Source: Berghia stephanieae
Lineage: Eukaryota > Mollusca > Gastropoda > Nudibranchia > Aeolidiidae
Length of the DNA stretch: 64,000 nucleotides
Direction: 5' to 3'
Assembly (NCBI GenBank): GCA_034508935.3
Contig: CM067445.1
Coordinates: 20,464,223 to 20,528,222, forward strand
The stretch's first letter is position 1. Each line of letters starts with the position of its first letter. Shown piece after piece: positions 1 to 26,032 of the stretch. The translations under genes were made by a program, and so were the position numbers. The notes beneath the pieces are model-generated. The model made no database searches and was not told the origin of the DNA. It was given only the letters and a program-made list of their open reading frames with translations.

Positions 1-250
1 TGTTCTAGTGGGGTTTTTTTTTTGATGTTTGTTTTTTGTTTGATTTCTTTGTTTCAGTTTGTAGATATATTTGGGTTTTTGTTTTGTTTTTTGGTTTGTT
101 TCTTTTAAATTTTGTTTATTAGTATAGGTTTGTTGTTTGTTTTGTTTTGGTGTTTTTTGTTGTTGTTGTTTTGTTTTTTTAATTTTGTATATTTTCAAAA
201 ATTTTCTTATTTTTTTTTTTTGGTGGGGGGGGGGGGGGGGGGGGGGGGTT
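1..250 (+). repeat. T/G-rich tract ending in a long G run
   Basis: TTTTGTTTTG-type sequence, almost free of C, then about 25 G in a row at 224-248. Similar tracts are at 7999-8420, 10770-10976, 60290-60552 and 61615-61735. Confidence 0.85.
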
Positions 251-510
251 GGAGATTGATCTAATTTTTGATTTATATAATCTATATTCATGTCGATTTT
301 CGGATAAAAGTTCCTAGTCGGGATTTCCCGATGTATTGGACGGGTCTATAATTTCTTAATCTAGGTGTCTCATGAAAGGCAAAATAACGGGGTGGGGGGG
401 GGGGGGGGTATTCATAGCGTTAAGTTGAATTGAGCCTTGTTTCTTACATTTTTGATTCATGGTGTACTACGTGAAATCAATGAAAATATCGTTGGATATC
501 GGAATTTACC

Positions 511-840
511 CTGGGTGGGGTTCCTGACCTCCCATAGTGTGCAGGGAGGCACTCGCTGTGTCTTCTATCCCTCTAAGGTGTTTTCCAATTTGCCTTTGCC
601 TTTGTCTTGGAATAAGATTACATGGTTTTGTCCTGGTCCTGGCCGGAGTCCTTGGCTGGGAGGGAAACAGTCAAATGTATAGTTATTGTTTTGGGAGATG
701 ATATTTTTTTCCCTTTGTAAATCATGTCTCCGTTATGTATTATTATAGATATGTGTTGTTTTGAATTTATACTGTAAGCATTTGAGAGTATTCCACTATG
801 TATTCAAACTATGCACAATTGTAGTATGCTCTTGGAATTT
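511..840 (+). mobile_element. SINE-A copy 1 (3' truncated)
   Basis: Begins at the family's usual 5' end CTGGGTGGGGTTCCTGACC and stops after the GCTCTTGGAAT block, before a TTA microsatellite. SINE-A is the name used here for the ~520-bp retroposon seen throughout the window. Confidence 0.85.
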
Positions 841-889
841 GTTTGTTGTATTTTGTGTGGAGAGATTGTTTTTTTAAATTGTTATTACA

Positions 890-2045
<1,156 letters not shown>

Positions 2046-2092
2046 CACATCATCATCGTTATTTTCATTTTCTTTTCTCGAACTCCTTTCAG

Positions 2093-14113
<12,021 letters not shown>

Positions 14114-14156
14114 TAGTCAAAATAAAAGTCACATATAGATGATATTTCATGAGCAA

Positions 14157-14189
14157 ATACACGTGGTTCTTCAATGGAACCACGTGTGT
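14157..14189 (+). promoter_or_regulatory. Perfect hairpin in the 3'UTR just after the stop
   Basis: The arms ACACGTGGTTC (14159-14169) and GAACCACGTGT (14177-14187) pair over 11 bp around a 7-nt loop. One wobble and one more pair extend the stem. It starts 46 bases after the stop codon and contains CACGTG twice. Its role is unknown. Confidence 0.5.
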
Positions 14190-16060
14190 GTAAAATACGC
14201 TTAGTTTCAAATGTTTGCACTTAAATGAACTCTTACGACAATGAGAAAAAAAAATATCATTATGGGCTTCAGGGTCAGAAATCAAAACAACAGTTTTCTT
14301 GATCCTACTTCCATTCGACTTTTCTTTTTTATATCATCAAGTGCCTACTTCTCCAATATTTATTGTTTTTCTCACAACGAGGAGAATCAGTTCCATGAAC
14401 GTCTTAAATAATCATGTTTTATCCAGATGCTTTGATCAGTACTTATTTCATTTTTGTTTTTGTTTGTTGTTTGACTGTATTATTGTGAAAAGCAGAACTG
14501 GTAGAAAATTTAAAAACAACCATTGTGAAAGACTTAAGGCGGAATTCTCCAACTGACAGTCGCTCCCCAATATTCCAAACAATGAATGTTTGAATTATTG
14601 AGGCTTCTTAATTATCAATTATTTATCTAAAACGAAAGCATATCTGTTGTGTGTCTACTCATCTGTTCGGATTTTGGACTCGTCCCATTACAGATGCAGG
14701 ATTGATCGAATCGTGACTGCATAGAGTGTCACTGCTCTGAATGTGAAGGCAACGTATGATGCAAAATAAACAACAGGTCAGTCAAATGACTAGAATTAGC
14801 CATGATGATTTTTGTGCAAATTGTGATCATTTAAAAAAAAAATCTAATGTCATACATGCCTGCACCAAAAACTGTTCTTGTCGTTTTGTTGAAAGAAAAA
14901 CTAAAACTGTAATACTCTACTGCTCTATTGGTATGATTAATACTGTATTTGCGAATGGCGACCTTTGATTTTGGTCCATCAATTCATTCTAAAGATGCAA
15001 TTGATATGATAAAATTACCTACCCTGTAACTGCCTACGCCATTGACCTTATCACAACCCTTATTGTCACTATTTCAACAAACTGTTCGTCTATTAGATGT
15101 CTGATTGCCTGATCCGATGTGTGTTGCTTTATTTTTTATTTTTTTTTTTTTTGCTATTGTTTTACCTTATTTTATTTTGATTTTTTTTTTCTGTTGCTTT
15201 ATAGCATTAACTATTAACATGATCGTGGTTTTTGGCTTTCGTTCGTTTGTTTTTAATGATTTTGTTTTTGTTTTTCGTTTGATTTTTATTTGTTTATTAT
15301 GTTTCATAAAATGTTATGAGTATATTTATATTTATAGTTCTTTGACCAGTACCGTGATAATGACATACTTGTTCATATTACTTACGTTTGAAGTTGTCCA
15401 TTTGTGATTTAGTTGTTGATTCATTTAAAGTTAAACCGCCAAAATAAAAGTTATAGTGCTATATAATTTTTGACCCATTCCCACTACATTGGCTGATAAT
15501 TTAAGAACGATTTTATTTTGTTTTAATTATTTTTCTATCAACACATCCTGCTGCTTGCGTTCCTAGATAGTTTACATCTCAATACTTAACTTTCAGATTT
15601 TTATTAAATACATTATTCCGTGTCTAGTCTGGGATCACTCAACACAAATGCAAAGCATTTTAAGTTTGTTTAAACTGAGCATTAAGTTAATATTATTTTT
15701 TACGATGTCTTTGAAAAGTGTAGGCTATTGACTTTTTAATGATCAGTACGGCTGATCTAAAGCTAATTGATGTTTGCTTGATTCCTCTGTTTATTTTTCA
15801 TTCTGCTTCGACTGAAACTGTTATAAAATAATACAGCGATATTTGTAGTGAAATGGAAATGTGATTTAAGCACCCGAATCCAATTCTGAAATTATGATAT
15901 ACATCTGGAAAACGTCTTTCAACTCGCATATTGAAAAACAATCTTCCCATCCTTTTATTCACTTTCCCACTTTTCGGGTGTGAGAAAAAACATATCATAA
16001 AATTTAATGTATGTAGGTTTTGACAGTATGAAGTTATTAACATTTTTAAACGACATGTAA

Positions 16061-16230
16061 AATCAATGTGCAGATATTTGCAGGTCTGAAAACCCAATTT
16101 ATTGTTATTGGCTCATTATTGTCTCATTATTGTATTGGGAATACTCTCAACACAACGAAAAAGATTACAATGTTAAACAAGACCATAATTGCGTTTGGTT
16201 ATCAGACCTTCACAGATGTGCACGTTGATT
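16061..16230. mobile_element. Palindromic MITE, family F, copy 1
   Basis: ATGTGCAGATATTTGCAGGTC at the left and the inverse GACCTTCACAGATGTGCACGT at the right, in a ~170-bp near-palindrome with no coding content. Confidence 0.7.
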
Positions 16231-17090
16231 CTAAGCATATCACACCTGGCTCCGTTTTTAAATATTGTTGCCTACATTGGCATGTTGTTTAAAACTATCA
16301 ACAACAACAAAGATAATCGGTCATTGATAGTTTGCCTATTCACTGACTTCAAAGTAAATACAGTAAGTTTTTTAAAAATCAAATTTGGCAATCTATCAAT
16401 ATGCAAAGGCTTCATGTTTAAATGATATTGGTAACATGTTTTAGAAAGTTTGTTGATCGAAAAAAAAAAATTTAAAGACAAGAAAACCGTTGTTCAAGTG
16501 CTTTGTTCCATTCATGTTTTTTTATATTGCACCTACAATCCACAAGATCTTCTGTTTGACGTTGCATAGATGTTTCATCCACAAATAGATAATCCTTGAT
16601 GAATCTCTATAAAATGAGTTCCTGAGGAAAGCAGACAGTTTTTATCAGCGTTAGACATAAAACATGACCCCCCCCCCCCCCCCACCCCCCAGGGAGATAA
16701 GAAGTAATCGTTTTTTAAAAGTTATCATGTTCACTTCTACCAGGAACTGGGGCCGTAAAGTTTTAAAAGGCAAATTTAGGTTATCGTTGTCATATTAATC
16801 AACTTAATTTTTGGTGACGGCTCTTTCTTCATAAGTAATGTACGTTATTAAAGGCAAATGGCACCGGATGTTATTCAAATCAATTGTGTAGAAAGGTGAA
16901 GAAAATTGATAACAATCATCCTACTGTTTAGTGTTTCAAGTCCAATTTCATTAGTTTGAACTTGCGACACCACTTTTAATTTTTTTTTTTAATATGAAAT
17001 TATTCCTGAACCAACATTGGGTATCTATTCTCATAAACGATATCACGCACCTTCTTCCTTTCCTTTTGATTAGACTACACCGACATGCAC

Positions 17091-17243
17091 TTATTTACTG
17101 GTCTGATAACCCAATTCCTTATGGGCTCATTGTTGTAATGGAAATCTCAAAAAGTGACGCAAAATATTGTCCATTCCAACAATGTTAATCTAGGCCCATA
17201 AGTGGGTTCAGATGTCAGACCTGCATGTACGTACACGTTGGAC
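17091..17243. mobile_element. Palindromic MITE, family F, copy 2
   Basis: CGACATGCACTTATTTACTGG with GTCTGATAACCCAATTCC, and the inverse GGGTTCAGATGTCAGACCTG at the right; the centre has TTATGGGCTCATTG/GGCCCATAA. Confidence 0.75.
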
Positions 17244-17905
17244 TACGCGCTTTATAAGTGATTTCATGAAGTGTAACATAAATGTCACTATTAGTTCATC
17301 TGATAAAACTTCATATTCTTGATTATTTAATCAATCGATACAACTTGTGAGATGAGACTTTGTTTTAATGTGTTAATGTTGAAAGGTCATTTTTTTCCTG
17401 ACATGACATTTGTTTCACTTATACATTCTATATAAACACATTTCATGAACAATAACTGTTTTGTAATAAATTTAAGAAGTCTACCATGTGGAGATTATAA
17501 CAATAGTAGCGCTGAATGGCTGTATTCGGTAGATAACGTGACCATAATCTTTTTCTGTCAGATTTCAACCATATTTCCTCTTGGCATAAATATGACCTGA
17601 AAGTATTGCAAGTGGGTCCTAAAGGTCCCTAAAATCAACCAGAAACCTTATGGGATAAGTCAATTTATCAAATTCTAGATTCACGCGAAGTGAATTCCTT
17701 GACTTCAAGCATTATCGATAAGGTGGATAACGCTCCATTACCACTTTCTAGTCTCGAAATTCAAAAATAACTAATTCAGTATTTGAATCCTTCATTATTA
17801 TATCCTATATTATATATTACTTAATGTCCCAGGTTGTACTGTAGAATTGCGACTTGAGGCAAACGTCTCCAATATCATTGATTTATCGACAACATTATAC
17901 TTTCA

Positions 17906-17909
<4 letters not shown>

Positions 17910-17977
<68 letters not shown>
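17910..17977. repeat. (TA)n
   Basis: An uninterrupted TA run of about 68 bases. Confidence 0.95.
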
Positions 17978-17980
<3 letters not shown>

Positions 17981-19004
17981 AATTTGAGATTCCTGATTAA
18001 TGTTTTAGGAAGCTTTTCATATTTGAAATCGTTAATGTTCTGTTTGTTTGAGGCTCAGCCCAATCTGTACGGAATTACATCATCATGATAATAAAGATGT
18101 CAATTACAAATCATCGTCATTTTTATCTTAACTTAACCAAGTTGTCAACACATCAGATCAAACCTGGTTATTATTATATTTTTGTCAGCGTCCATCTCTT
18201 GAAAACTCCATTATTATTTTTTTTTTTAGCCTATCTGGATACCAAAACTTTTCTTTATTATTCATTACTGTTATTCTCATAGATTCTGAAAGTAATAATT
18301 GTCTTCGAATTTCTTTGGCTGGCCCATGTCTAACTCTGTCAATTATTGTTATCTATACATTCCAGCCGGTAGTCTGGGTATTTGTCTACAATATAATTCA
18401 CCTTTCGCATCACACGTTATACGCTGTATCTCGTTAATATCAGATGATTACTTGTTACAGGGTCCCCAGCAAGTCGAGGAAAAAATAGGGAATTTTTCAG
18501 GGAGTCTGAAAGTCGGGAATTCGCTGGTACAAATGTGATAGTGTGTGATGGCCAACTCTGGTTGATTTTTTAACCATTTCTTTATTAGATGTCACTTGTT
18601 TAAATGACACCCTTTTTTCACTAATATGTTTCTAATATGTTTTGAGGATTTGCATAAAATTATGCATGTAAGCATGGCATATATCGTATTCATACTTTCA
18701 CTATTTGTTACAGAGATAGTGTTAAGTAAAAGCAAAATTGAATCAATATCTTTGATAAGGAGACATTCAATCAGAAAGTGAAATGCTTATTAAGATAAAC
18801 TTTATCAAGGCTATTTCCCTTTACAAATCATTGAAATGTGTCCTCCATTTTATTTTCTGCAATGATCCTGATTTCTACCCATTTTTTTCAACCCAGCTTG
18901 CATTAAAAATGCGGCCTCCCATATTTTAGCCACTTCTACCTATTTTTATCCCAAACTCCCTTTTAACTGATATACCAGTTTGGGAGATATGCGAAATTGG
19001 GGGA

Positions 19005-19345
19005 AACAGTCAAAAGTATAGATAAGAGTTTTGGGGGACGATATTTTTGTCTTGTAAATTATCTCTGTTATGCACTGTACATATATTATGATTTGTAAAC
19101 ATTTGAGTATGTTCCTCTTAGTGGGGACATGTGCTTTTGTCAGGATGAGACATTAAGGTGATCTTTAACCAAGTACCTACACTGATGGTGTGCTCTTGGA
19201 ATCGACAAGTGTTCCCTATTTGCACCAATTCCCCTTTGTCTTACTTGACTGCTTTAATTGTAATTCTAGAACCTTTTGCTATTTCATTTTCTTCCTTTTT
19301 ACCGGAGCTACCTAAATGCATTGCAAGCGCCGTAAAATCCTTTAA
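19005..19345 (+). mobile_element. SINE-A copy 6 (5' truncated, diverged)
   Basis: Starts near GGGAAACAGTCAAA and runs to the GCAAGCGCCGTAAAA tail. A further 3' fragment of the family follows at 19355-19435. Confidence 0.75.
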
Positions 19346-19751
19346 AACAAATAAACAACCTTTATCTTACTTTTTCTTGTTTGCTTTAAATTGTAATTCT
19401 AGAATTGTTTTTACTTTTCCATTTTCTTAAGCTAGTGACACAAATAAGTTTTGGAAAACCTTTTTATAATGCGGTATCGTGCGTTTGTCCTTTTAATCTA
19501 TCTGTGGTATCGCCCACTTGTCCTTTAATCCATCTGGAGCCCACTTGGATCTCCAGTACTGCCTACTTGGAGGTATCGCCTAAGTCCTTTTTAATCGATC
19601 ATTTTTGAGATACGGTGTAAGACGTGTGGTGTGAAAGTCATCTATTGTCAATATGTTTTGTCGAAAGACTTTTTGAAAAGAAGAATCTCATACTTGAATA
19701 TAATTTATATGTAATATGCTTATATAGCAATCTATTCCAACTGCCACTGAT

Positions 19752-20278
19752 CTGGGTGGGGATCCTGACCTCCCATAGTGGGCAGGGAGGTACATACTGT
19801 CCTTCTATCCCCTTATATCTGTTTTCCAACATGCTTTCTGTCTTTGTCTTGGAATGAGATTACTTGGTTTTGTCCTGGCACTGGCCGGAATCCTGGCTGG
19901 GAGGGAAACAGTCAAATGCATAGTTATTGTTTTGGGAGATGATTTTTTTTTCCTTGTAAATCATCTCTCTGTTATGTATTTTTATATTTGTTATAATTTA
20001 TATTGTAAGCATTTGAGTGTATTCCTCTTAGTGGGGGCCGTGCTTGTGTTCAGACGAGACTTATTGGTGATCTCAAACTAAGCACATTGATGGTATGGTC
20101 TTGGAATCTACATCTGATCCCTATTTTTTCCCAATTCCCCTTTGTCTTACTTTTTCTTGGATGCTTTAATTGTAATTCTAGAACTTATTACTATCCCATT
20201 TTCTTCCTTTTTACTGGCGCTGATATAACCTATTGTGTTGCAAGCGCCGTAAAACCCTTAAAAACAAACAAAAACAAA
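19752..20278 (+). mobile_element. SINE-A copy 7, full length
   Basis: Flanked by CAACTGCCACTG (19738-19749 and 20279-20290). It is the first of several close copies on the same strand. Confidence 0.93.
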
Positions 20279-20692
20279 CAACTGCCACTGCCTCCAACAT
20301 AGTTGTGATTTTAGAATGACTGAGTCATTGTTTATCTATTTGATTTTAGTATATCGTTTTGATAATAGTTTTATTATATGATATGATGTTATACAACAAA
20401 TGATGATATGAAAAGAAACGTTATGCATATGTGCATACAAATTTATTGTGATTCTTATAATCTTTAAAAAATATTACAATTACTGTTGCGCTTTTTCATG
20501 CTTAGGCTAAGCAGCTGAAATCTTGCTTTTAGTTTTATGAATGATTTATTACCCCTGTTGTATCTTTGATTATTTAATTGTTTACAGACTTTCGTCTAAT
20601 CGAGTCAAGACTTTGATATCACATTGATCTAGCTTTGTTTCCTTGTTTTAAATATTCACATTGTAACCTGAAATGCAAACATCTTAGGAGGG

Positions 20693-20898
20693 GGTGGGTG
20701 CAGAGAGGTCAATTCTTGCTGTCTTTGTCTGTTTATCCTATTTCTGTTGCGCTATTTGAACCAATTTCCCTTTGTCTTACCTTTTCTTTGGTCCTTTGAT
20801 TGTAATTTCAGAACATTTAACTATCCCATTTTCTTTCTTTTCACTGGCACTGATATGACCTAAGTGCTGCAAGCGCCGTAAAACCCTTAAAAACAAAT
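20693..20898 (+). mobile_element. SINE-A copy 8 (internally deleted fragment)
   Basis: A short piece keeps CTGTCTTTGTCT, the GAACCAATTTCCCTTTGTC block and the GCAAGCGCCGTAAAACCC end; most of the middle is gone. Confidence 0.75.
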
Positions 20899-20947
20899 AA
20901 TTCCTGTCATTGTCCTGGAGTGAGGTAACTTGTGCTTTGCCTAGACC

Positions 20948-21479
20948 ACCTGGGTGGGGTTTCCATACCTCGCATAGTGGGCAGGGAGGTACTTACTGTG
21001 TCCTCTACCCACCTATATGTTTTCCAACATGCTTTCTATCTTTGTCTTGGAATAAGATTACTTGGTTTTGTCCAGGCCCTGGCCGGAAACCCTGCCTGGG
21101 AGGGAAACAGTCAAATGTTTAGTTAGAGTTTTGGGAGATGAAATATTTTTCATTGTAAATTATCTCTCTGTTATGCTAATGCATTATGTTTCTTTATATT
21201 ATGTATGATTTGTAAAACATTTGAGTGTATTCCTCTTAGCGGGACCTGTGCTTGTGTCCGGATGAGACTTTTAGTGATCTCAAACTAAGTACTTGAATAG
21301 TGTGCTTTTGGAATCTACACCCGTTTCCTACTTGAACAAATTCCCCTTTGTCTTCCCTTTTCTTGGATGCTTTATTGTAATTCTAGAACTTTTTACTATC
21401 CCATTTTCTTCCTTTTTACTGGCGCTGATATGACCTTAATGTGTTGCAAGCGCCGTAAAACCCTTAAGAACAAAAACAA
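20948..21479 (+). mobile_element. SINE-A copy 9, full length
   Basis: Flanked by TTTGCCTAGACC (20936-20947 and 21480-21491). Confidence 0.93.
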
Positions 21480-21889
21480 TTTGCCTAGACCGGGGCTCGA
21501 GACCATCCTGTTAGGGGATGTCTCCCTGTGTTTTTCTTTCAGGGGTATTTTGGTTTCCTTGTTAATATCTCGGAGCAATTGTCAATTTCTATTAGGAACC
21601 GTGTGAATAGCTTTCATTTTCTCTATCTTTTACGACTCATTGGTACGACCATGATGTGCCTTTTGATTTTATTGATGCAAAATGAGATGTTCTCAAATCT
21701 CAATGAAAATAAAAGTATAATAAGTTGAAAAATACATGTTTGCGTTATTTTTTTTAAATTTTATTTTAATTTGGCCATAATCCCCCCCCCCCCCCCCCCC
21801 CCCCTCCTTGCTTTTTATTGAACAGCCAAAACAAAGAAAGAGGCTTATAGCATTAACATAAAACACTGATCCACCTTAGTCTTGCCACT

Positions 21890-22403
21890 GGGCTCCCATA
21901 GCGGGCAGCGAGGTACATACTGTGTCTTCTATCCCCTTATATCTGTTATCCAACATGTTTTCTGTCTTTGTCTCGGAATGAGATTACTTGGTTTTGTCCT
22001 GGCACTGGCCGGAATCCTAGCTGGGAGGGAAACAGTCAAATGCATAGTTATTGTTTTGGGAGATGATATTTTTTGCCTTGTAAATCATCTCTCTGTTATG
22101 TATTATTATTTTTATTTTGAATGTATAATGTAAGCATTTGAGTGTGTTCCTCTTTGTCGGATTTTGTGCTTTTGTCTGGATGAGACTTGTAGGTGATTTC
22201 AAACTAAGTACATTGGTGGTATGCTCTTGGAATCTACATCTGATCCCTATTTGTTCTCAATTCCCCTTTGTCTTACTTTTTCTTCGGTGCTTTAATTGTA
22301 ATTCTAGAACTTTTTACTATCCCATTTTCTTCCTTTTTACTGGCGCTGATACAACCTAAATGTGTTGCAAGCGCCGTAAAACCCTTAAAAACAAAACAAA
22401 CAA
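21890..22403 (+). mobile_element. SINE-A copy 10
   Basis: The first ~15 bases differ (GGGCTCCCATAGCGGGCAG); the rest is complete. Flanked by TTGCCACT (21882-21889 and 22404-22411). Confidence 0.88.
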
Positions 22404-22435
22404 TTGCCACTCGGCAAAGGGGTCTTTTGATCTCC

Positions 22436-22951
22436 CTGGGTGGGGTTCCTGGCCTCCCATAGTGGGCAGGGTGGCACTTACTGTGTCTTTTTTCCCCTTA
22501 TATCTGTTTTCTAATTTGCTTTCTGTCTTTGTCTTGGAATGAGATTACTTGGTTTTGCCCTGAGCTTGGATGGGAGGGAAACAGTCAAATGCATAGTTAT
22601 TGTTTTGGGAGATGATATTTTTTTCCTTGCAAATCATCTCTCTGTTATGTATTATTATATTTGTTATTTTGAATGTATAATGTAAGCATTTGAGTGTATT
22701 CCTCTTAGTGGGATCTTGCGCTGGTGTCTATGTGAGACATTTAGGTGATCTCAAACTAAGTACATTGATAGTGTGCTCTTGGAATCTACATCTGTTCCCA
22801 TTTGAACCATTCCCCGCTGTCCTACTTTTTCCTCAAGTCCTTTTAATTGTAAATCTAAAATCTTTTCACTATCCCATTCTCCTCCTTGTTATGGCGCTGA
22901 TATGACCTAAATGTGTTGCAAGCGCCGTAAAACCCTTAAAAACAAACAAAC
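22436..22951 (+). mobile_element. SINE-A copy 11 (second subfamily)
   Basis: Complete, with the GATCTTGCGCTGGTGTC variant. An imperfect duplication TTTTG(A/C)TCTCC lies on both sides. It follows copy 10 by 32 bases. Confidence 0.88.
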
Positions 22952-22994
22952 ATTTTGCTCTCCTGTCACTATTTTATTGCTGTTTTTTCAATAC

Positions 22995-23080
22995 TAAATA
23001 GGCATGGCGTAAAAGTACCCGGGTAAACTATGGATATAGTCGGTGTTAGGATTGAGTGAGTCGATTTTAACATCCCTATT
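22995..23080. mobile_element. Fragment of the TTAA MITE family
   Basis: Contains AATAGGCATGGCGTAAAAGT, then GGATATAGTCGGTGTTAG and ATTGAGTGAGT, the same order as at 24720-24787; the opposite end is missing. Confidence 0.65.
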
Positions 23081-23275
23081 GGAACGGTACTTTTACCAGT
23101 AAACAAACGTACTCTGGAAAGACACGTATTTAAAACCTCGCGAGTTCCCAGGTTCGAGAGTTTTGGCCAAGATGAGTGTCGTTTAAATCGATCGATAGTT
23201 GAGGGAAGGACGAGTTTTCTGGCCAATTTTTTTTTACGCGTTTCTTTCCAGAATACGGCAGTTAACTGGTAATGT

Positions 23276-23648
23276 TTTGTTGTTGTTTTTTTAAGGATTT
23301 TACGGCGCTTGCAACACATTGAAGTCATACCAGCGCCAGTAAAAAGGAGGAAAATGGGATAGTAAAAAGTTCCAAAATCAAAATTAAAGTACCCAAGAAA
23401 AGGTATCACTAAGGGGAATTGGTTCATATAGGAAACAGATGTATATATATTCCAAGAGCACACTATCAAAGTATTTAGTTTGAGATCACCTAAAAGTCTC
23501 ATCCAGACACAAGCACAGGCAGGTACCCACCAAGAGGAATACACTCAAATGTTTACAAATCATAATTTATATGTAAACAAAACATAATACAGTGCATAAC
23601 AGAGAGATGTTTTACAAGGAAAAAAAATATCATCTCCCAAGACTAACT
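23276..23648 (-). mobile_element. SINE-A copy 12 (5' truncated)
   Basis: The 3' tail is at the left and the copy stops before the family's 5' third. It is still flanked by AGTTAACTGGTAA (23260-23272 and 23649-23661). 5' truncation with an intact duplication is a signature of target-primed reverse transcription. Confidence 0.93.
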
Positions 23649-23891
23649 AGTTAACTGGTAAAGTAAAAGAAAATTCAAGCATGATACCTAATTCGATTTC
23701 ATATTTTGACAAGAGAAGCAGCTTCGACTTACGTTCACAGTGAAGATGCACTGTATGAGTAAGAACTTGGGGCCCACAACACGATCTAAACTAAGTCGAG
23801 TACGCAAAATGTGTACAAAGGTGCCTTATAAACGGGTGAACGATCATAATATTATACACCCCGTTATTCATACAGATACGACACAAACGTG

Positions 23892-23898
<7 letters not shown>

Positions 23899-23946
<48 letters not shown>
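23899..23946. repeat. (CA)n
   Basis: A CA run of about 46 bases preceded by CGCGCGCG-like sequence. Confidence 0.93.
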
Positions 23947-23952
<6 letters not shown>

Positions 23953-23974
23953 CACAAATCAAATTCTGTAGAAT

Positions 23975-24252
23975 GGGGTGACAAACGCCCCCTCAGATTG
24001 AAAGATATTAAACAAATATGGTAAAATGTACACCATTTGATAGATTTCACCCTTCCCCACACTTTAGAAAAAGAACATCGGACAGGTTATTTCAACGTCA
24101 AGATATATCATATAAAGATGCCAAATTTTAAACATCTTCATATTATGATACATCTTGACATTGAAAGAACCTGTCCGATGTTCTTTTTCTTAAGTGTGAG
24201 GAATGGTGAAATCTATTAAATGATGTACATTTTTCAATCGGGGGAGGGGTGG
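23975..24252. mobile_element. Foldback element, arms over 100 bp
   Basis: The left arm (23975-24120) includes GATAGATTTCACCCTTCC and AAAGAACATCGGACAGGTT; the right arm (24132-24252) is its inverse with scattered differences, around an 11-base loop. A one-armed relative lies at 40391-40500. Confidence 0.78.
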
Positions 24253-24554
24253 GGGGGGGGCACATTTGGGGGCCGGTCTTAATCATCCCAACTAGCCTTG
24301 GGCACCCCCCCCCCCCCCCAACCTCCATTCCACGGTACGTAAAAATGTTTAAACTGAGTCAGTCATTGAGAAAGAGCATCACCTGTTTATGGTGGCTTCG
24401 GTAATAAAATAACAAAAAAAATGTGGATATGCATCCAACACTTAAAACCACAAATAAAAAGGGGAAAAAAACGCCACTCATAAGATGAATAAAAAAGATT
24501 AAGAATCGCATGATTAAAAATTTCCAGAAACCAAAAACCACTGCACCATAGTGG

Positions 24555-24789
24555 TTAACGCACTCAATCCTAGAGATTTTTGCTACATTTCAAAAGTGGA
24601 AAAATGTATTTAAAATGAGCATGTACATAGATAGTTTAACTGTCGTTAACATGTAAAAACTACGAGTAAAAACATTATCATTGATAATACACCTATAATT
24701 TGTCTCAGAAAAAATGCAATAAATAGGCACGGGGTAAAAGTAACCCGTTAAGCTATGGATATAGTCGGTGTTAGGGTTGAGTGAGTTAA
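24555..24789. mobile_element. TTAA-flanked MITE, 235 bp
   Basis: TTAACGCACTCAATCCTA at one end and GGGTTGAGTGAGTTAA at the other; TTAA on each side. Non-coding. A diverged one-ended relative lies at about 22995-23080. Confidence 0.8.
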
Positions 24790-24849
24790 ACTATTAGTAT
24801 TAGATTTGTAACATAGGTTAAACCGATTCAGATTTCGTGCAGGATTTTT

Positions 24850-25440
24850 TTTTTAATGAAGAGATCAGAGCAAGAATAGGAAAACGAAATCCAGTCTTTG
24901 GAAAATGTTACATTTTTTTCCGTCGTCGAACAACATCAACATAAAAATCTAAATGAAGATTTACAATACCACAATAGTTCCTATCATACTATACGGAAGT
25001 GAAACTTTACAGGTGTACAAAGAGAACACAAATAAACTAAACGCGTTTCACAGGAGCTGTGTGTGCAAGATGATCAATGTAACTTGGAAAGATGAGATCA
25101 GAAATGAAGAAATACTAGAAGCTATCGAAATGACAGACTTGGTGCGGGAAAGGAGATTGAGATCTTTTGGCCAAGTAGTGCTTATGAAGGATGGTAGGTT
25201 CCCAAAAGATATCATGAGGTAGAAGCATCTGGAATTCGAAAGAGAAGTAGGCTGAAGTTAACTTGGAAGCAGACCGTAGAGCATGATTTGAGGAAAGGAG
25301 GACTGTCGTGGGAGGAAGCCGAAGAGGTGGCGCATGCCAGAAATACGTGGAGATTTGTGACAGCCCAACGTACCAGTCGTCACGGGTAGGACTAAGGTAC
25401 TAAGAGAGGGTCTATTACCTAATCGTCATGTCCTTGGTTG
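24850..25440 (+). mobile_element. RTE-like LINE 3' fragment (5' truncated)
   Basis: Reads EEIRARIGKRNPVFGK, then YNTTIVPIILYGSETL, NKLNAFHRSCVCKM and VRERRLRSFGQVVLMKDGR. In another frame it continues LTWKQTVEHDLRKGGLSWEE then AEEVAHARNTWRF. That is the C-terminal end of endonuclease/RT LINEs. A stop (TAG after MR) and a frame change show decay. It ends beside a CT microsatellite. Confidence 0.82.
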
Positions 25441-25447
25441 ACTCTCA

Positions 25448-25535
<88 letters not shown>
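25441..25535. repeat. (CT)n at a LINE 3' end
   Basis: A CT run that directly follows the RTE-like LINE fragment. Confidence 0.93.
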
Positions 25536-25538
<3 letters not shown>

Positions 25539-26032
25539 CTCTGCGAACATTTTAAGCCAGTGCCTAAAAAAATGATGGTCAAAGTAGACTTTTAGCTGAG
25601 CACTTGCATCACTCTTTGGCCATTGCTCATGCATGCTTTAGAAAAAGTGAGTCATGGGGTATATGAGTAGTTCACAAAAGAAGACCCATCGACAATCTAT
25701 ACCTCTCGCCGGCCTGAAACCATCAGAAAGTCACAACAGACAAGATCCCAGCAGGAGACACTCAAGATGGTTTCTATAGTTTTTGGTCTATTTCTGGCAC
25801 AGAGTCACTAAGAGTAAGAGAGGCGATTTACAGGGGAGTAAAAACTGAAAGAAAATCGCGCACATTTACGCTCACATCACATGACCCATGCAACAAAAAA
25901 AGGACTCCAGCCAGGGTCTATGCAAAACAAAGTAACATTCCATGAAAATGGCAGAAAGTCATAACATGCAACTGAATGAAGACCCTACTAGTCAGTGTAG
26001 GGTGTTTATAAACCAATATATAACCCAAAAAA

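Larger units (their letters stand above)
14190..18960. other. 3'UTR and intergenic sequence without a recognised gene
   Basis: Polyadenylation-like AATAAA sites occur at about 14120, 14764 and 15442, and I cannot tell which is used. From 16 kb on I see only two family F MITEs, a C tract (16669-16690) and a TA repeat. Confidence 0.5.

Noticed and set aside
22969-23544. 191-residue open frame on the - strand
   Set aside because: Covers SINE-A copy 12 and a neighbouring repeat; the reading is chance across repeat sequence.
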